64,000 bases of DNA from Bacteroidota bacterium (GCA_023458555.1 JAEWYS010000005.1:124001-188000); one strand, 5' to 3'. Counted from the first letter of the stretch, positions 1 to 8,580 are shown. Numbers and translations: made by a program. The notes: generated by a model not told the origin, from the letters alone.

Positions 1-174
1 GGCAAAGGGTTTTATGACAGATTTTTCGAGAAATGCAGGAAAGATGTCCGGAAGATTGGACTTTCTATGTTTGAACCGGTAGATGTTATTTCAGATGTTG
101 AGGTTACTGATATAGCGCTTGATATGCTTGTTACTCCGGATAACTGCTATTTTTTTAATCAGAAGCAGAATTGA
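1..174 (+). CDS. 5-formyltetrahydrofolate cyclo-ligase, C-terminal part (cut by window edge)
   Basis: The frame is open from base 1 and ends with TGA at 172-174, giving 57 residues. The text GKGFYDRFF, then KIGLSMFEPV and LDMLVTPD, matches the end of the MTHFS/YgfA family, where the G-x-G-[FY]-YD-R motif binds ATP/substrate and a [CV]TP motif lies near the C-terminus. The family converts 5-formyl-THF to 5,10-methenyl-THF using ATP in the cytoplasm. The start and the first two thirds of the protein lie outside the window. Confidence 0.85.
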   Translation, partial: GKGFYDRFFEKCRKDVRKIGLSMFEPVDVISDVEVTDIALDMLVTPDNCYFFNQKQN

Positions 175-226
175 AATTTCCTGAACACTAATGTGTCTTA
201 GGATGTTAACAATAAAAACAAATAAA

Positions 227-415
227 ATGAATATAGTAAAAGGGACGAAGGTGCGTTGGATGGAGGGGACTTCCTATATCAAAGGCAGAGTTAAGAAGAT
301 TTATGAAAAGGCGAGTACAAGTTTTAGCGAACAACTGGAAACTGCTTTTTTGATTAAAATTGATAACGGGGCAACGGTCATTAAAAATGCAAGGGAAGTT
401 GAAAAGGCCTTTTAA
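227..415 (+). CDS. DUF2945-like small Tudor-fold protein
   Basis: A 62-residue protein if started at the ATG at 227; an earlier in-frame ATG at 191 would add 12 residues that do not look like the family. The opening NIVKGTKVRWMEG, the basic GRVKKIYEK and the end with ...LIKIDNGATVIKNAREVEK fit the small DUF2945 (Hva1_TUDOR) proteins, which have a fixed pattern of K-G-x-x-V-x-W and a final N/S-x-x-E-[VL]. The molecular role of the family is unknown. It lies 50 bases after the cyclo-ligase stop, possibly in the same transcript. The assignment rests on pattern only. Confidence 0.6.
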   Translation: MNIVKGTKVRWMEGTSYIKGRVKKIYEKASTSFSEQLETAFLIKIDNGATVIKNAREVEKAF

Positions 416-585
416 TGGCGGGGGATAATAAGGAGTTGTGATTGTCGTCTTTTTTCAGGTGTTTGTCATGTAAAACTACATGTTGATATACAATTTGTTA
501 TAGTTGTAAATGGTGCTTGTTTTGGTTTTATCAATTTCATAAGTATCTTAGTTGAAATTTTTGATAAACAAACCGCCACCATAAT

Positions 586-999
586 TTGAATGTCCAGCTT
601 GAAAAGTTGTTATCAGTTTTGATAATTGATGACAATGAAATTGATATTTTTCTGCAGGAACGAATCTTGCAGACATCGGGGATGAGCAGGGAAATCAGCT
701 CGTTTATCTCCCCCAGGAAAGCGCTTGCTTATCTGGAAGGGCTTAACTCAAGGGGAGAGCCTTTCCCGGAGTTAGTTCTTCTGGATATAAACATGCCGGG
801 AATGAACGGCTTCCAGTTTCTGGACGCATTTAATAAAATTTCCGGCCCGCTGAAAGAAAACTGCCGTTTTATAATTGTAACCTCTTCGGAGTCGATGACA
901 GATTTTGAAAAGGCATTTTCTTATTCGAATGTAGTTTCATACAAAGTCAAACCATTGTCATATGAAGATGTTGCAGGGTTTATTTGCTATTTTAGGTAA
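586..999 (+). CDS. Single-domain response regulator (CheY-like receiver)
   Basis: A 137-residue protein that is only a receiver domain. The acidic pair D15-D16 (VLIIDDNEID), the phospho-acceptor D67 (LVLLDINMPGMNG), the switch residue T99 (FIIVTSS) and K122 (KVKP) are all present. There is no output domain, so it probably acts by protein-protein contact or as a phosphate relay. Proteins of this type with an extended loop before the phospho-Asp (GLNSRGEPFPEL here) are common in Bacteroidota. The only start that keeps the first beta strand is the TTG at 586. No histidine kinase lies beside it. The 170 bases upstream hold no gene. Confidence 0.85.
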   Translation: MNVQLEKLLSVLIIDDNEIDIFLQERILQTSGMSREISSFISPRKALAYLEGLNSRGEPFPELVLLDINMPGMNGFQFLDAFNKISGPLKENCRFIIVTSSESMTDFEKAFSYSNVVSYKVKPLSYEDVAGFICYFR

Positions 1000-1201
1000 T
1001 GTAAGAAAGCCGGCCTTTGTCTTCTTTATCGCTGTTTTGCTAACCTCCTGCTCAGGGCACGAAGCGGGCAACTACGGGGTACCGGATAAAGAAAAGACGG
1101 ACTCAATGCCTACACTGAATCCGGTTGTACCTGAGTCTGCCAATGTGATTCGCCCGGAGACAAAGGATTCAATGCCGGTTGTTGATCCACAGGCACTTTA
1201 G
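962..1201 (+). CDS. Small putative lipoprotein overlapping the response regulator
   Basis: A 79-residue frame whose ATG lies 38 bases inside the preceding response-regulator gene. A hydrophobic stretch (about residues 17-28) ends in a lipobox, LLTSC with Cys30, followed by a polar tail of about 49 residues. The tail contains the element DSMP twice (TDSMPTLNPVV and KDSMPVVDPQ), an imperfect duplication. This is consistent with a lipid-anchored periplasmic or outer-membrane peptide. The 29-residue leader before the Cys is acceptable for Bacteroidota. The overlap suggests translational coupling. Function unknown. Confidence 0.5.
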   Translation: MKMLQGLFAILGNVRKPAFVFFIAVLLTSCSGHEAGNYGVPDKEKTDSMPTLNPVVPESANVIRPETKDSMPVVDPQAL

Positions 1202-1236
1202 TAAAATAGCTGTATGGATAAATATTGGGAAGTTTC

Positions 1237-1779
1237 CTAATAACCAATTTTGTAATAGAGTCCGATAGCAGGGGACAGAGCAGAAAAGCTGCTCCCTTTG
1301 ACAGTATAAAAAAGGTATTTTGTATTGAAATTTATGGCAACTGATCTGCTCAGGTCAAGCAGAACTCCTATTGCCGGGACAACTGTCAGATGAAACTCGC
1401 TTTCGGATGCAGAGCCCTGGCTGAATTTCTGTTGCCGGGTAAATAGCACAAATCCACCGCTGAATGCAATATATGGACGAATGCCTTCTTCCCGTATATA
1501 AAATTCACCATCGAGTGTAACGGGGACGGTCCGGTAGCTTATCCGGTCCTTTTTTTCCCCATAACCGATATATCCCCCTGTAAGTCCCAGAGCAACATTG
1601 GGACCGAGAAAAAACTTTGTATTAAAATTTACGCCGAATCCATGCGATGCGATGCCTGCAAATGCTCCGGTAGGCAGACTATAGATGGTGTTGAAGCCAT
1701 ACTGCGACTGTGCTATCACCTTGTCCATACAAAGACAAATAATAAATAGTATCATGAGTTGTAACTGATGCAATCTCAT
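1237..1779 (-). CDS. Outer-membrane beta-barrel family protein
   Basis: A 180-residue protein with a signal peptide (hydrophobic residues about 8-23, cleavage probably after VIA before QSQYG). The mature part is a run of alternating strands rich in aromatic and glycine residues, such as YGFNTIYSLPTG, VALGLTGGYIGYG and AIGLYYKIGY. It ends on an aromatic residue, as expected for a small 8-stranded outer-membrane barrel. The gene points away from clpB and lies tail-to-tail with the small lipoprotein. Function unknown; it could be a structural or stress-linked porin-like protein. Confidence 0.65.
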   Translation of the reverse strand: MRLHQLQLMILFIICLCMDKVIAQSQYGFNTIYSLPTGAFAGIASHGFGVNFNTKFFLGPNVALGLTGGYIGYGEKKDRISYRTVPVTLDGEFYIREEGIRPYIAFSGGFVLFTRQQKFSQGSASESEFHLTVVPAIGVLLDLSRSVAINFNTKYLFYTVKGSSFSALSPAIGLYYKIGY

Positions 1780-1940
1780 TATATCAGCTTTTAGTGCAAC
1801 CTATAAAGCATTTTCAACCTGATAATGTTTGTGTCAGAAATAGTATTTGATGCGGGCAGGGATACAGGTGAAATAAGTCGTTCGGTAATTTATTACCTGT
1901 CTCCTTTGTTTAGTTGGTAGATATAAATTATGAGCATATA

Positions 1941-1993
1941 GACAAAATGACATTGCTTTTATGTAAATATGGTGAGGTTAATGACAAAATGAC
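1941..1993. repeat. Pair of 11-bp direct repeats upstream of clpB
   Basis: The word GACAAAATGAC occurs at 1941-1951 and again at 1983-1993, 42 bases apart start to start, close to four turns of B-DNA. It lies in the 277-base gap between the divergent barrel gene and clpB, 64 bases before the clpB ATG. This layout suits a dimeric regulator bound on one DNA face, but no known regulator motif was recognised and the classical CIRCE heat-shock dyad is absent. Confidence 0.45.
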
Positions 1994-2056
1994 CTAATTG
2001 TGGAAATGGAAGGTCTTTTGAGTAAGAGAAGGAGAACAGAGAATAAAATAACGCTT

Positions 2057-4684
2057 ATGAATCTTAACAACTATACCATCAAATCTCAGGAGGTTATCCA
2101 GCGAGCCGCTGAGGTTGCCGCTGTCAATGGTCAGCTTGGGATAGAGTCCGGGCACATTCTGAAGGCTATCCTTGAGACAGATCCGAATGTAACAGATTTT
2201 GTCTTCAAAAAACTAAATATTAATAAAGTACATTTTGATAAAGTTTTATCAGGTGTGCTCAATGAATATCCCAAAAGCTCCGGAGCCAGTCCGTATCTTG
2301 GAAATAATGCGAATAATGCATTAAACCGCGCCATGGGCTATATGAAGGAGTTTGGGGATGAATATGTGTCTGTCGAGCATATACTTCTGGGACTCCTGGC
2401 AGGAAAGGACACTATTGCTTCAATGATGAAGGACGCCGGATTTGCTGAAAAAAGCCTGATTTCGGCAATAAAGGAGCTGAGAGGAGGGGCAAAAGTTACA
2501 GACCAGAATGCAGAAGCTAAATACCGCTCGCTTGAGAGGTATTCAAAAAATCTTAACCAGCTGGCGAAAGCCGGAAAGATTGACCCGGTAATCGGACGTG
2601 ACGAAGAAATCCGAAGAGTTTTGCAGATCCTTTCGAGGAGAACCAAAAATAATCCGATTCTTCTGGGAGAGCCCGGGGTTGGTAAGACCGCTATTGTAGA
2701 AGGACTTGCCCAGCGGATTGTGCAGGGAGACGTTCCGGAAAATCTGAAATCCAAGACGATCGTCAGTCTGGATATGGGGCTTCTGGTTGCCGGTGCCAAA
2801 TACAAAGGAGAGTTTGAAGAGCGGCTTAAATCTGTTATTAAAGAGGTGACTGATTCTGCCGGAGAGATTATTCTTTTTATCGATGAGATTCATACCCTGA
2901 TTGGTGCCGGTAGCGGTGGTGAAGGGGCGATGGATGCGGCAAACCTGCTTAAGCCGGCGCTGGCCAGAGGAGAGTTGCACGCTATCGGGGCTACTACGCT
3001 CAAGGAGTATCAGAAATACATTGAAAAGGACAAAGCGCTCGAAAGAAGGTTTCAGTCTGTGATCGTGGATGAGCCTGATCTTCAGGATGCAATATCCATA
3101 TTACGTGGTATTAAGGATAAATATGAGGTACACCACGGAGTCCGGATTAAAGATGATGCAATTATTGCAGCGGTCGAATTGTCAAGCCGTTATATTACTG
3201 ATCGCTTTTTGCCGGATAAGGCCATTGACCTTATGGATGAAGCAGCTTCCAAGTTGCGTCTTGAAATAGATTCTTTACCGGAAGAGCTGGATGAAGTGCA
3301 GCGTAAGATTATGCAGCTCGAAATTGAGCGGGAGGCTATTCGGAGAGAAAACGATAAAGAAAAAGAAGCTGCCCTGTCCAGGGAAATTGCGGATCTCAGT
3401 GAGGAACGTGACCGGCTTAGAGCCAAATGGAAAAATGAGAAGCAGGTAATCGAGAGTATTCAGCAGACAAAAGAGTCTATCGAGCAAATGAAGCATGAGG
3501 CTGATAAAGCCGAACGGGCGGGAGACTACGGAAAAGTTGCAGAGCTGCGTTATGGCAAAATTAAGGAAGCGGAAAGCAATCTTCAGAAACTCCAGGAGCA
3601 GATGGAAGAAATGCAGGAAAGTGGACGAAGCATGCTCAAGGAAGAAGTAACATCGGAAGATATTGCCGAAGTAGTGGCTAAATGGACAGGAGTACCGGTA
3701 TCACGTATGTTGCAGAGTGATCGTGAAAAGCTGCTCAATCTTGAAAAAGAGCTGGGCAGGCGTGTGGCCGGACAGGAGGAAGCCATCAGTGCTATTTCTG
3801 ATGCCGTACGCCGGAGCAGGGCTGGTTTGCAAGACCCGAAGAGACCGATTGGTTCCTTTATATTTCTGGGTACTACCGGCGTTGGAAAGACAGAGTTGGC
3901 TAAATCGCTTGCTGACTTCCTTTTCAATGATGAAAACGCAATGGTACGTATTGATATGTCCGAATATCAGGAACGTCATGCGGTGAGTCGCCTGATCGGG
4001 GCCCCTCCCGGATATGTCGGGTATGATGAGGGGGGACAGCTGACTGAAGCTGTAAGGAGAAAGCCGTATTCGGTGATATTGCTTGATGAAATCGAAAAAG
4101 CGCATCCTGATGTCTTCAATATTTTGCTTCAGGTCCTGGATGATGGGCGCCTGACTGATAATAAAGGCCGGATTGCCAACTTTAAGAATACCATTATTAT
4201 CATGACCTCCAATACCGGGTCACATATTATTCAGGAAAACTTTGACCGGATCAATGAGTACAATGAAGACGAGGTAATGGAAGAAACCAGAAATGAAGTA
4301 ATGGATCTGTTGAAAAAGACTGTACGACCAGAGTTTCTCAATCGGATAGACGAGATAATTATGTTCAGGCCATTGAGTAAAACAGAAATCCGTAAGATTG
4401 TTGATATACAGTTTAAGCAGATACAAAAACGCCTGGATGAAACCGGTATCAAGATTGAAGCGACCGATGAAGTATTTGACAGGCTGGCGGAGCTGGGTTT
4501 TGATCCTCAGTTTGGAGCAAGGCCGCTGAAGCGTGTTCTCCAGCGTGAATTGCTAAACAAATTGTCGAAAGAAATTATAGCAGGGACAATCAAAAAAGAT
4601 GCGATTATCGGAGTATCAATTAATGATCAGGGAGACTTTGAGTTTATTAATCTGGACGAGGTTGCATTGGAAAACGGAAAATAG
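2057..4684 (+). CDS. clpB: ATP-dependent chaperone ClpB
   Basis: An 875-residue Hsp100 disaggregase that works with DnaK/DnaJ to extract proteins from aggregates. The N-domain repeats are followed by NBD1 (Walker A GEPGVGKT at about 204-211, Walker B as LFIDEIH), a long charged coiled-coil middle domain (roughly 390-520, many E/K/R) and NBD2 (GTTGVGKT at about 605-612, Walker B as LLDEIEKAHPD). The coiled-coil M domain separates it from ClpA/ClpC. The start is set at the ATG at 2057 because MNLNNYTIKSQEVIQ matches the family N-terminus; a GTG at 2000 would add 19 odd residues. It is transcribed alone, ending in a strong terminator. Confidence 0.97.
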   Translation: MNLNNYTIKSQEVIQRAAEVAAVNGQLGIESGHILKAILETDPNVTDFVFKKLNINKVHFDKVLSGVLNEYPKSSGASPYLGNNANNALNRAMGYMKEFGDEYVSVEHILLGLLAGKDTIASMMKDAGFAEKSLISAIKELRGGAKVTDQNAEAKYRSLERYSKNLNQLAKAGKIDPVIGRDEEIRRVLQILSRRTKNNPILLGEPGVGKTAIVEGLAQRIVQGDVPENLKSKTIVSLDMGLLVAGAKYKGEFEERLKSVIKEVTDSAGEIILFIDEIHTLIGAGSGGEGAMDAANLLKPALARGELHAIGATTLKEYQKYIEKDKALERRFQSVIVDEPDLQDAISILRGIKDKYEVHHGVRIKDDAIIAAVELSSRYITDRFLPDKAIDLMDEAASKLRLEIDSLPEELDEVQRKIMQLEIEREAIRRENDKEKEAALSREIADLSEERDRLRAKWKNEKQVIESIQQTKESIEQMKHEADKAERAGDYGKVAELRYGKIKEAESNLQKLQEQMEEMQESGRSMLKEEVTSEDIAEVVAKWTGVPVSRMLQSDREKLLNLEKELGRRVAGQEEAISAISDAVRRSRAGLQDPKRPIGSFIFLGTTGVGKTELAKSLADFLFNDENAMVRIDMSEYQERHAVSRLIGAPPGYVGYDEGGQLTEAVRRKPYSVILLDEIEKAHPDVFNILLQVLDDGRLTDNKGRIANFKNTIIIMTSNTGSHIIQENFDRINEYNEDEVMEETRNEVMDLLKKTVRPEFLNRIDEIIMFRPLSKTEIRKIVDIQFKQIQKRLDETGIKIEATDEVFDRLAELGFDPQFGARPLKRVLQRELLNKLSKEIIAGTIKKDAIIGVSINDQGDFEFINLDEVALENGK

Positions 4685-4686
4685 AG

Positions 4687-4708
4687 AGGGGCGCAAAGCC
4701 CCTTTTTT
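4687..4708 (+). terminator. Intrinsic terminator of clpB
   Basis: Stem AGGGGC / GCCCCT with loop GCAAA, followed at once by a run of six T. It starts three bases after the clpB stop codon. Confidence 0.9.
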
Positions 4709-4756
4709 ATTTTAGACCTGCTTTCCTTAACTTTAAAGAATCTAAAAAACGGATAA

Positions 4757-5782
4757 ATGATTCCTCGAAAAGTCCTTATTATTCAGACTGCCTTTCTGGG
4801 CGATGTTATTCTTGCAACCGGACTGATTGAAAAAATAAAACAAACCTCTCCGGATACCATTGTGGACTTTCTGCTGAAAAAAGGTAATGAATCTATTCTT
4901 GCAAATAATCATCAGATACGGAAAGTGCTGGTGTTTGATAAAAAGTTTAGAATCAGGAGTATGTATCGTATTGTCAGGGAAATCCGAAAAGAAAAGTATG
5001 ATCTTGTACTTAATCTGCACCGTTTTGCTTCTTCCGGCATTATAGCCGTGTGTTCTGCAGGAGCCCAGATAGCGGGATTTGATAAAAATCCGTTTTCTTT
5101 TCTTTATTCCCGATCATATATGCATGAGATCGGAAAGCCGGGAGTACACGAGATTGACCGCAATGCATTGCTGATAGAAGACTGGTGTGGAAAAGAGAGA
5201 GTAATGCCGCGCATGTATATCTCCGGGAAAGAAGAAAAAAAGGTCGAATCCTATCAGGAGCAGCCTTATGTTTGCATGGCGCCGGGCTCTGTCTGGTTTA
5301 CCAAAAGGTTTCCTCAGACCAAGTGGATAGAGCTGCTGGATAACCTCTCAGGGGACTTTAACGTTTATCTCCTTGGTGCTCCCGGAGAGAAGCGGTTGTG
5401 TGAGGAAATTATCGAAAAAACGATAAATCCGCGTGTGATGAGTCTGGCCGGTGAGCTGTCCGTTACGGCTTCCGCTGCTCTGATGAAAGATGCAGTGATG
5501 AATGTGGTCAATGACTCTGCACCATTGCATATTGCTACTGCTGTCAATGCACCGGTCTGTGCCGTATTTTGCTCGACAGTGCCTGAGTTTGGGTTTGGAC
5601 CCTTGTCGCAGCAATCGTATATAGTAGAAACGAAAAACACCCTGACCTGTCGACCGTGCAACCTTCATGGTAAAGCAACCTGTCCCCTGGGACATTTTGA
5701 TTGTGCACAGACGATAGAAGTGGAGAGAATCAGGGTAATCATTGAAAATCAATATGCCACCAGCAGAAAAGCTGAAGAGTAG
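4757..5782 (+). CDS. Glycosyltransferase family 9 (heptosyltransferase-like)
   Basis: A 341-residue cytoplasmic protein of the GT9 (WaaF/WaaC/RfaQ) fold. The N-terminus KVLIIQTAFLGDVILAT carries the family's G-D signature. The C-terminal half has MAPGSVWFTKRFP (nucleotide-sugar binding) and VNDSAPLHIATAVNAPV, the conserved [ND]-S/D-x-x-x-H-x-A motif. In Gram-negatives this family adds heptose or related sugars to the LPS inner core; the exact sugar cannot be read from sequence. The gene starts 49 bases after the clpB terminator and is followed 43 bases later by a HupE-like membrane protein. Confidence 0.88.
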   Translation: MIPRKVLIIQTAFLGDVILATGLIEKIKQTSPDTIVDFLLKKGNESILANNHQIRKVLVFDKKFRIRSMYRIVREIRKEKYDLVLNLHRFASSGIIAVCSAGAQIAGFDKNPFSFLYSRSYMHEIGKPGVHEIDRNALLIEDWCGKERVMPRMYISGKEEKKVESYQEQPYVCMAPGSVWFTKRFPQTKWIELLDNLSGDFNVYLLGAPGEKRLCEEIIEKTINPRVMSLAGELSVTASAALMKDAVMNVVNDSAPLHIATAVNAPVCAVFCSTVPEFGFGPLSQQSYIVETKNTLTCRPCNLHGKATCPLGHFDCAQTIEVERIRVIIENQYATSRKAEE

Positions 5783-5824
5783 ATAGACTGGCGGAAGTTT
5801 TATTCTAACTAAACCGATAAACTT

Positions 5825-6388
5825 ATGGGTTTCTTTGACTTCTTTACAAGAGGATTTAGTGATTTTATCTTTTTTAATGTATTCGGACACCTGCTCTTTA
5901 TAGTGGTTCTGTGTGGTATATACACACTCCGGTCCTGGAAAGGAGTCTCTTCCTATCTGATTTTTTTTATCGTGGGAATGTTGTTCAGCTTTTATGTGTC
6001 CTGGTCCGGCTTATTCCAGTTGTCCGGAAATACATTAAAAGTGCTGATTCCCGTAACAGTTATTGTTACAGCATTTACTAATTTTTTTGTAAAAAAAGGT
6101 GTATTTACAAATAAATACCCATCCCAAAACTATCGCTACTATTTTGCGCTTATTGCCGGACTTATTCATGGCTTTGCATTCGGAACCGCCAGAGCCGGTG
6201 GAGAGTTTGCAGATTCTCTGGGATATAATTTCGGGCTTATAGTATGTATATGGGCATTCGCATTCGTTTTTTTACTTGTTGCGCTTATTCTGACCTATTT
6301 TTTGCGGGTACGTTTGCGCGAGTGGAATCTCATTATCTCCGGAGCTTCTGCGGGAGTTGCGGTTTTCAAGCTTTTTATGGGTATGTAA
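5825..6388 (+). CDS. HupE/UreJ-like multi-pass membrane protein
   Basis: A 187-residue protein with about six hydrophobic segments. The segment order, the spacing FNVFGHLLFIVVL...YTLRSWKG, the middle IPVTVIVTAFTNFF and ALIAGLIHGFAFG match the Bacteroidota HupE/UreJ_2 family, whose hallmark is the H-G-[LF]-[GA]-F motif in a membrane helix. The family contains nickel/cobalt permeases, but most Bacteroidota members have not been tested. No urease or hydrogenase gene is nearby, so the substrate is open. Confidence 0.72.
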   Translation: MGFFDFFTRGFSDFIFFNVFGHLLFIVVLCGIYTLRSWKGVSSYLIFFIVGMLFSFYVSWSGLFQLSGNTLKVLIPVTVIVTAFTNFFVKKGVFTNKYPSQNYRYYFALIAGLIHGFAFGTARAGGEFADSLGYNFGLIVCIWAFAFVFLLVALILTYFLRVRLREWNLIISGASAGVAVFKLFMGM

Positions 6389-6559
6389 GAGCCGGGGATT
6401 TTTTTGATCAGCGATAATGGCAGAGCAGTTTTCTGAGTAATTGAGTAATCAGGTTCAGGATTTTCTGATAATTGAGTTTATCATAGTTATGTTTCGCTTT
6501 CAATTATATTTTGCAGAAATCCGTCATATTTTTGTATCTATTTGTTCTGATCTTTCTGT

Positions 6560-6823
6560 ATGGGGCCCATGACACATAATCAAAAGAGATGGCAGGTAGC
6601 AATTGGTAAAGGTTTTGAAAACAAAGGGGTTTTGGAAGATGAGGTGGCTGCCGCCCTTGCCAAAAAAGACGCACTCAACGTTCCCTGGTTAGAAGCAGAA
6701 GACGTTGCCCCGGCCGTTGTATTTTTAGCATCCTCTGCCGCTGATAAGATTACCGGAGTAGTATATGATGTTGCGGAGGAACCAGCCCTATATACACATC
6801 TTAAGGTTAGAGCCTCCCGATAA
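6560..6823 (+). pseudogene. Remnant of a short-chain dehydrogenase/reductase (C-terminal fragment)
   Basis: An 87-codon frame whose text (GVLEDEVAAALAKKDALNVPWLEAEDVAPAVVFLASSAADKITGVVYDV) is the last third of a classical SDR, where a P-W-x-E-x-E-D-[IV] segment precedes the V-x-F-L-A-S helix and the TG-x-x-x-x-V strand. The Rossmann nucleotide-binding half (TGxxxGxG) and the catalytic Tyr-x-x-x-Lys are missing, and the 170 bases upstream contain no other SDR text. It is therefore most likely a decaying fragment, though a small expressed peptide cannot be ruled out. It lies about 100 bases from tRNA-Ser. Confidence 0.75.
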
Positions 6824-6890
6824 TTTATGGAAATCGTTATAAGCTATTGTATATATGGTCTTGCGGATAGTTAAAAGAAACTTAAAAAAT

Positions 6891-6920
6891 AAAAAAAGGC
6901 ATAAATTTTTAATTTATGCC
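6891..6920 (-). terminator. Intrinsic terminator of tRNA-Ser
   Basis: Read on the minus strand, the arms GGCATAAA / TTTATGCC form a hairpin (6898-6920) followed by seven T (6891-6897). It starts four bases after the tRNA 3' end. Confidence 0.85.
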
Positions 6921-6924
6921 TTTG

Positions 6925-7009
6925 CAGAGGGAGAGGGATTCGAACCCCCGGTACCTTTCGGTACAACGGTTTTCAAGACCGCCGCATTCGACCGCTCTGC
7001 CATCCCTCT
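6925..7009 (-). tRNA. tRNA-Ser (anticodon TGA)
   Basis: An 85-base class II tRNA. The acceptor stem is AGAGGGA / TCCCTCT with discriminator G, the anticodon loop is CTTGAAA (anticodon TGA), a long variable arm is built from GTACC / GGTAC around GAAA, and the T arm has GGTTCGAAT. The 3' CCA is not encoded in full (the bases after the discriminator read CA). It reads UCN serine codons. It is downstream of the mltG-thioesterase pair on the same strand and has its own terminator. Confidence 0.95.
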
Positions 7010-7094
7010 AAGGTGCTTTTAAAGCAGTTTTTACTGAATTGGTGCGCAAAGTTACCTTTTTATAAATATCTGCGCAAGTAAAAAGTGAAATTAT

Positions 7095-7508
7095 TTATTC
7101 GGGTGTAAAGTATTTTTTCATTGACAGACTGAAGTCTTCGGGGGGATTTGTGATTTTTCCTGTTAATTTGCTGAGAAATACGAGTGTTGTTTCCGCCGTA
7201 TTTAACAATGTTCCTTCTTCATTGTACAGTTCGTAGAGAAAAATAATCTTGGCTGATGGCATTTTAGGGATCTGAACCTTAATCGTCAGGAGATCATCAT
7301 ACTTAGCAGGGCGGATATATTTCGTTTTGTACTCAACTACAGGCATCATTATCCCCATATCCTCCATTGCTTTATAGCTTAATCCGAGATAGCGGAATGC
7401 TTCGACTCTGGCTACTTCCAGATATGTCGCATAGTTGCCGTAATAAACCACTCCCATCTGGTCTGTTTCCGCATATCGGACTCTGACCTGTATGTTATGT
7501 TCAAACAT
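7095..7508 (-). CDS. Acyl-CoA thioesterase, YbgC/FadM (hot-dog) family
   Basis: A 137-residue hot-dog-fold enzyme. The signature RYAETDQMGVVYYGNYATYLEVARVE contains the catalytic Asp16 and the D-x-x-G-x-[VI]-[YH]-[YF]-x-x-Y pattern of 4-hydroxybenzoyl-CoA/acyl-CoA thioesterases. It should hydrolyse acyl-CoA (short chain or aryl) to free acid and CoA in the cytoplasm. Its start lies 22 bases downstream of the mltG stop, so the two are probably co-transcribed. The physiological substrate is not defined by the sequence. Confidence 0.9.
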   Translation of the reverse strand: MFEHNIQVRVRYAETDQMGVVYYGNYATYLEVARVEAFRYLGLSYKAMEDMGIMMPVVEYKTKYIRPAKYDDLLTIKVQIPKMPSAKIIFLYELYNEEGTLLNTAETTLVFLSKLTGKITNPPEDFSLSMKKYFTPE

Positions 7509-7530
7509 AATATATTGATTCTACCTGATG

Positions 7531-8574
7531 CTAAAATATATTTCTTTTGTTAAGATCATTTCTGTACCTGCGGGCACTGTTGACATGTTGTCGGAAATCT
7601 TCTGAAAACTTGTGATATCCCGGATTGGCAAGATCTGCGACAAAGAACATATAGTTGTGCTTTTCATAGTTGAGGACAGCTTCTATTGACGTAATGGAAG
7701 GAAGATTGATCGGGCCGGGCGGGAGTCCCTGATATTTATAAGTATTGTACGGTGAATCCGTTTTAATATGTTCAAATGTGATTCTCCGAATCGCAAAGTC
7801 ATTCAGGGCAAATTTTACCGTCGGATCTGCCTGCAGAAGCCAGCCTTTTGACAAACGATTGAGGTATACCCCTGCTATTGTAGGTTTTTCGTCGTTCATA
7901 TTGGTTTCTGCCTCCACAATAGAAGCGACAATCATAATCTGTTCAGGAGTAAGTCCAAGCTTTTTAGCCTTTTCCCGGCGCTCTTCATTCCAGAATTTTT
8001 CATATTCTTTATGCATTCTTCCGAATAATTCTTCGGGAGTAATCGTCCAGAACAGCTCATATGTATTGGGAATAAAAATAGCCATGATTGTATTGGTATC
8101 CAGGCCGTAAGATCTGGCATATTCCTGGTCGTGCAGCAGAGCCAGAATCTGTTCCGGAGCCGGCTGGAGCCGGCTGCTCAGCTTTTCGGCAAGGTCTGAT
8201 TTGGTTCGGATATTATTAAATGTCAGATTGAGAGGTGTCTGAACTCCCCGCTTCAGTTGCTTTACCACCTCAAGATTATTCGAATGTGCTTTGATCTGGT
8301 ACCGTCCGGGCTTGATCTGGTCCTGATACTTCATAATCTTTGCGACAAAACTGAAGGAAAGAATATCGTGCAGGACATTGTTCTTTTGCAAAGAATCAAC
8401 AACGGTTTTGAATGTAGCTCCTTCAGGGATATAAAGGTAATACTCCTTTCCGGCCTCTTCCTTAATCATAAAGTTGGAGGTGAAAAAATACTGATATCCC
8501 GAGAATGTTGTGATAATAAATAGTAAGGCGCCAATCAGAATTGCTCCGGCCTTGAACTGGAGAGATGTCTTCAT
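7531..8574 (-). CDS. mltG: Endolytic murein transglycosylase MltG
   Basis: A 347-residue protein (from the ATG at 8574) with one N-terminal membrane helix (KAGAILIGALLFIITTFSGYQYF), a LysM-like segment and the YceG domain. The motif IVASIVEAETNM carries the catalytic Glu (about residue 221), followed by the conserved I-A-G-V-Y-x-N-R-L and L-Q-A-D-P-T-V. MltG cuts nascent glycan strands at the inner membrane and sets their length. Three codons further upstream there is another in-frame start, but a TAATTTTG minus-7 box ends only six bases before the ATG at 8574, which favours that ATG. Confidence 0.95.
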   Translation of the reverse strand: MKTSLQFKAGAILIGALLFIITTFSGYQYFFTSNFMIKEEAGKEYYLYIPEGATFKTVVDSLQKNNVLHDILSFSFVAKIMKYQDQIKPGRYQIKAHSNNLEVVKQLKRGVQTPLNLTFNNIRTKSDLAEKLSSRLQPAPEQILALLHDQEYARSYGLDTNTIMAIFIPNTYELFWTITPEELFGRMHKEYEKFWNEERREKAKKLGLTPEQIMIVASIVEAETNMNDEKPTIAGVYLNRLSKGWLLQADPTVKFALNDFAIRRITFEHIKTDSPYNTYKYQGLPPGPINLPSITSIEAVLNYEKHNYMFFVADLANPGYHKFSEDFRQHVNSARRYRNDLNKRNIF

Positions 8575-8580
8575 AGGTAG

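Noticed and set aside
1780..2056. Classical CIRCE heat-shock dyad before clpB
   Set aside because: The TTAGCACTC/GAGTGCTAA arms are not present; only the 11-bp direct repeats were found.
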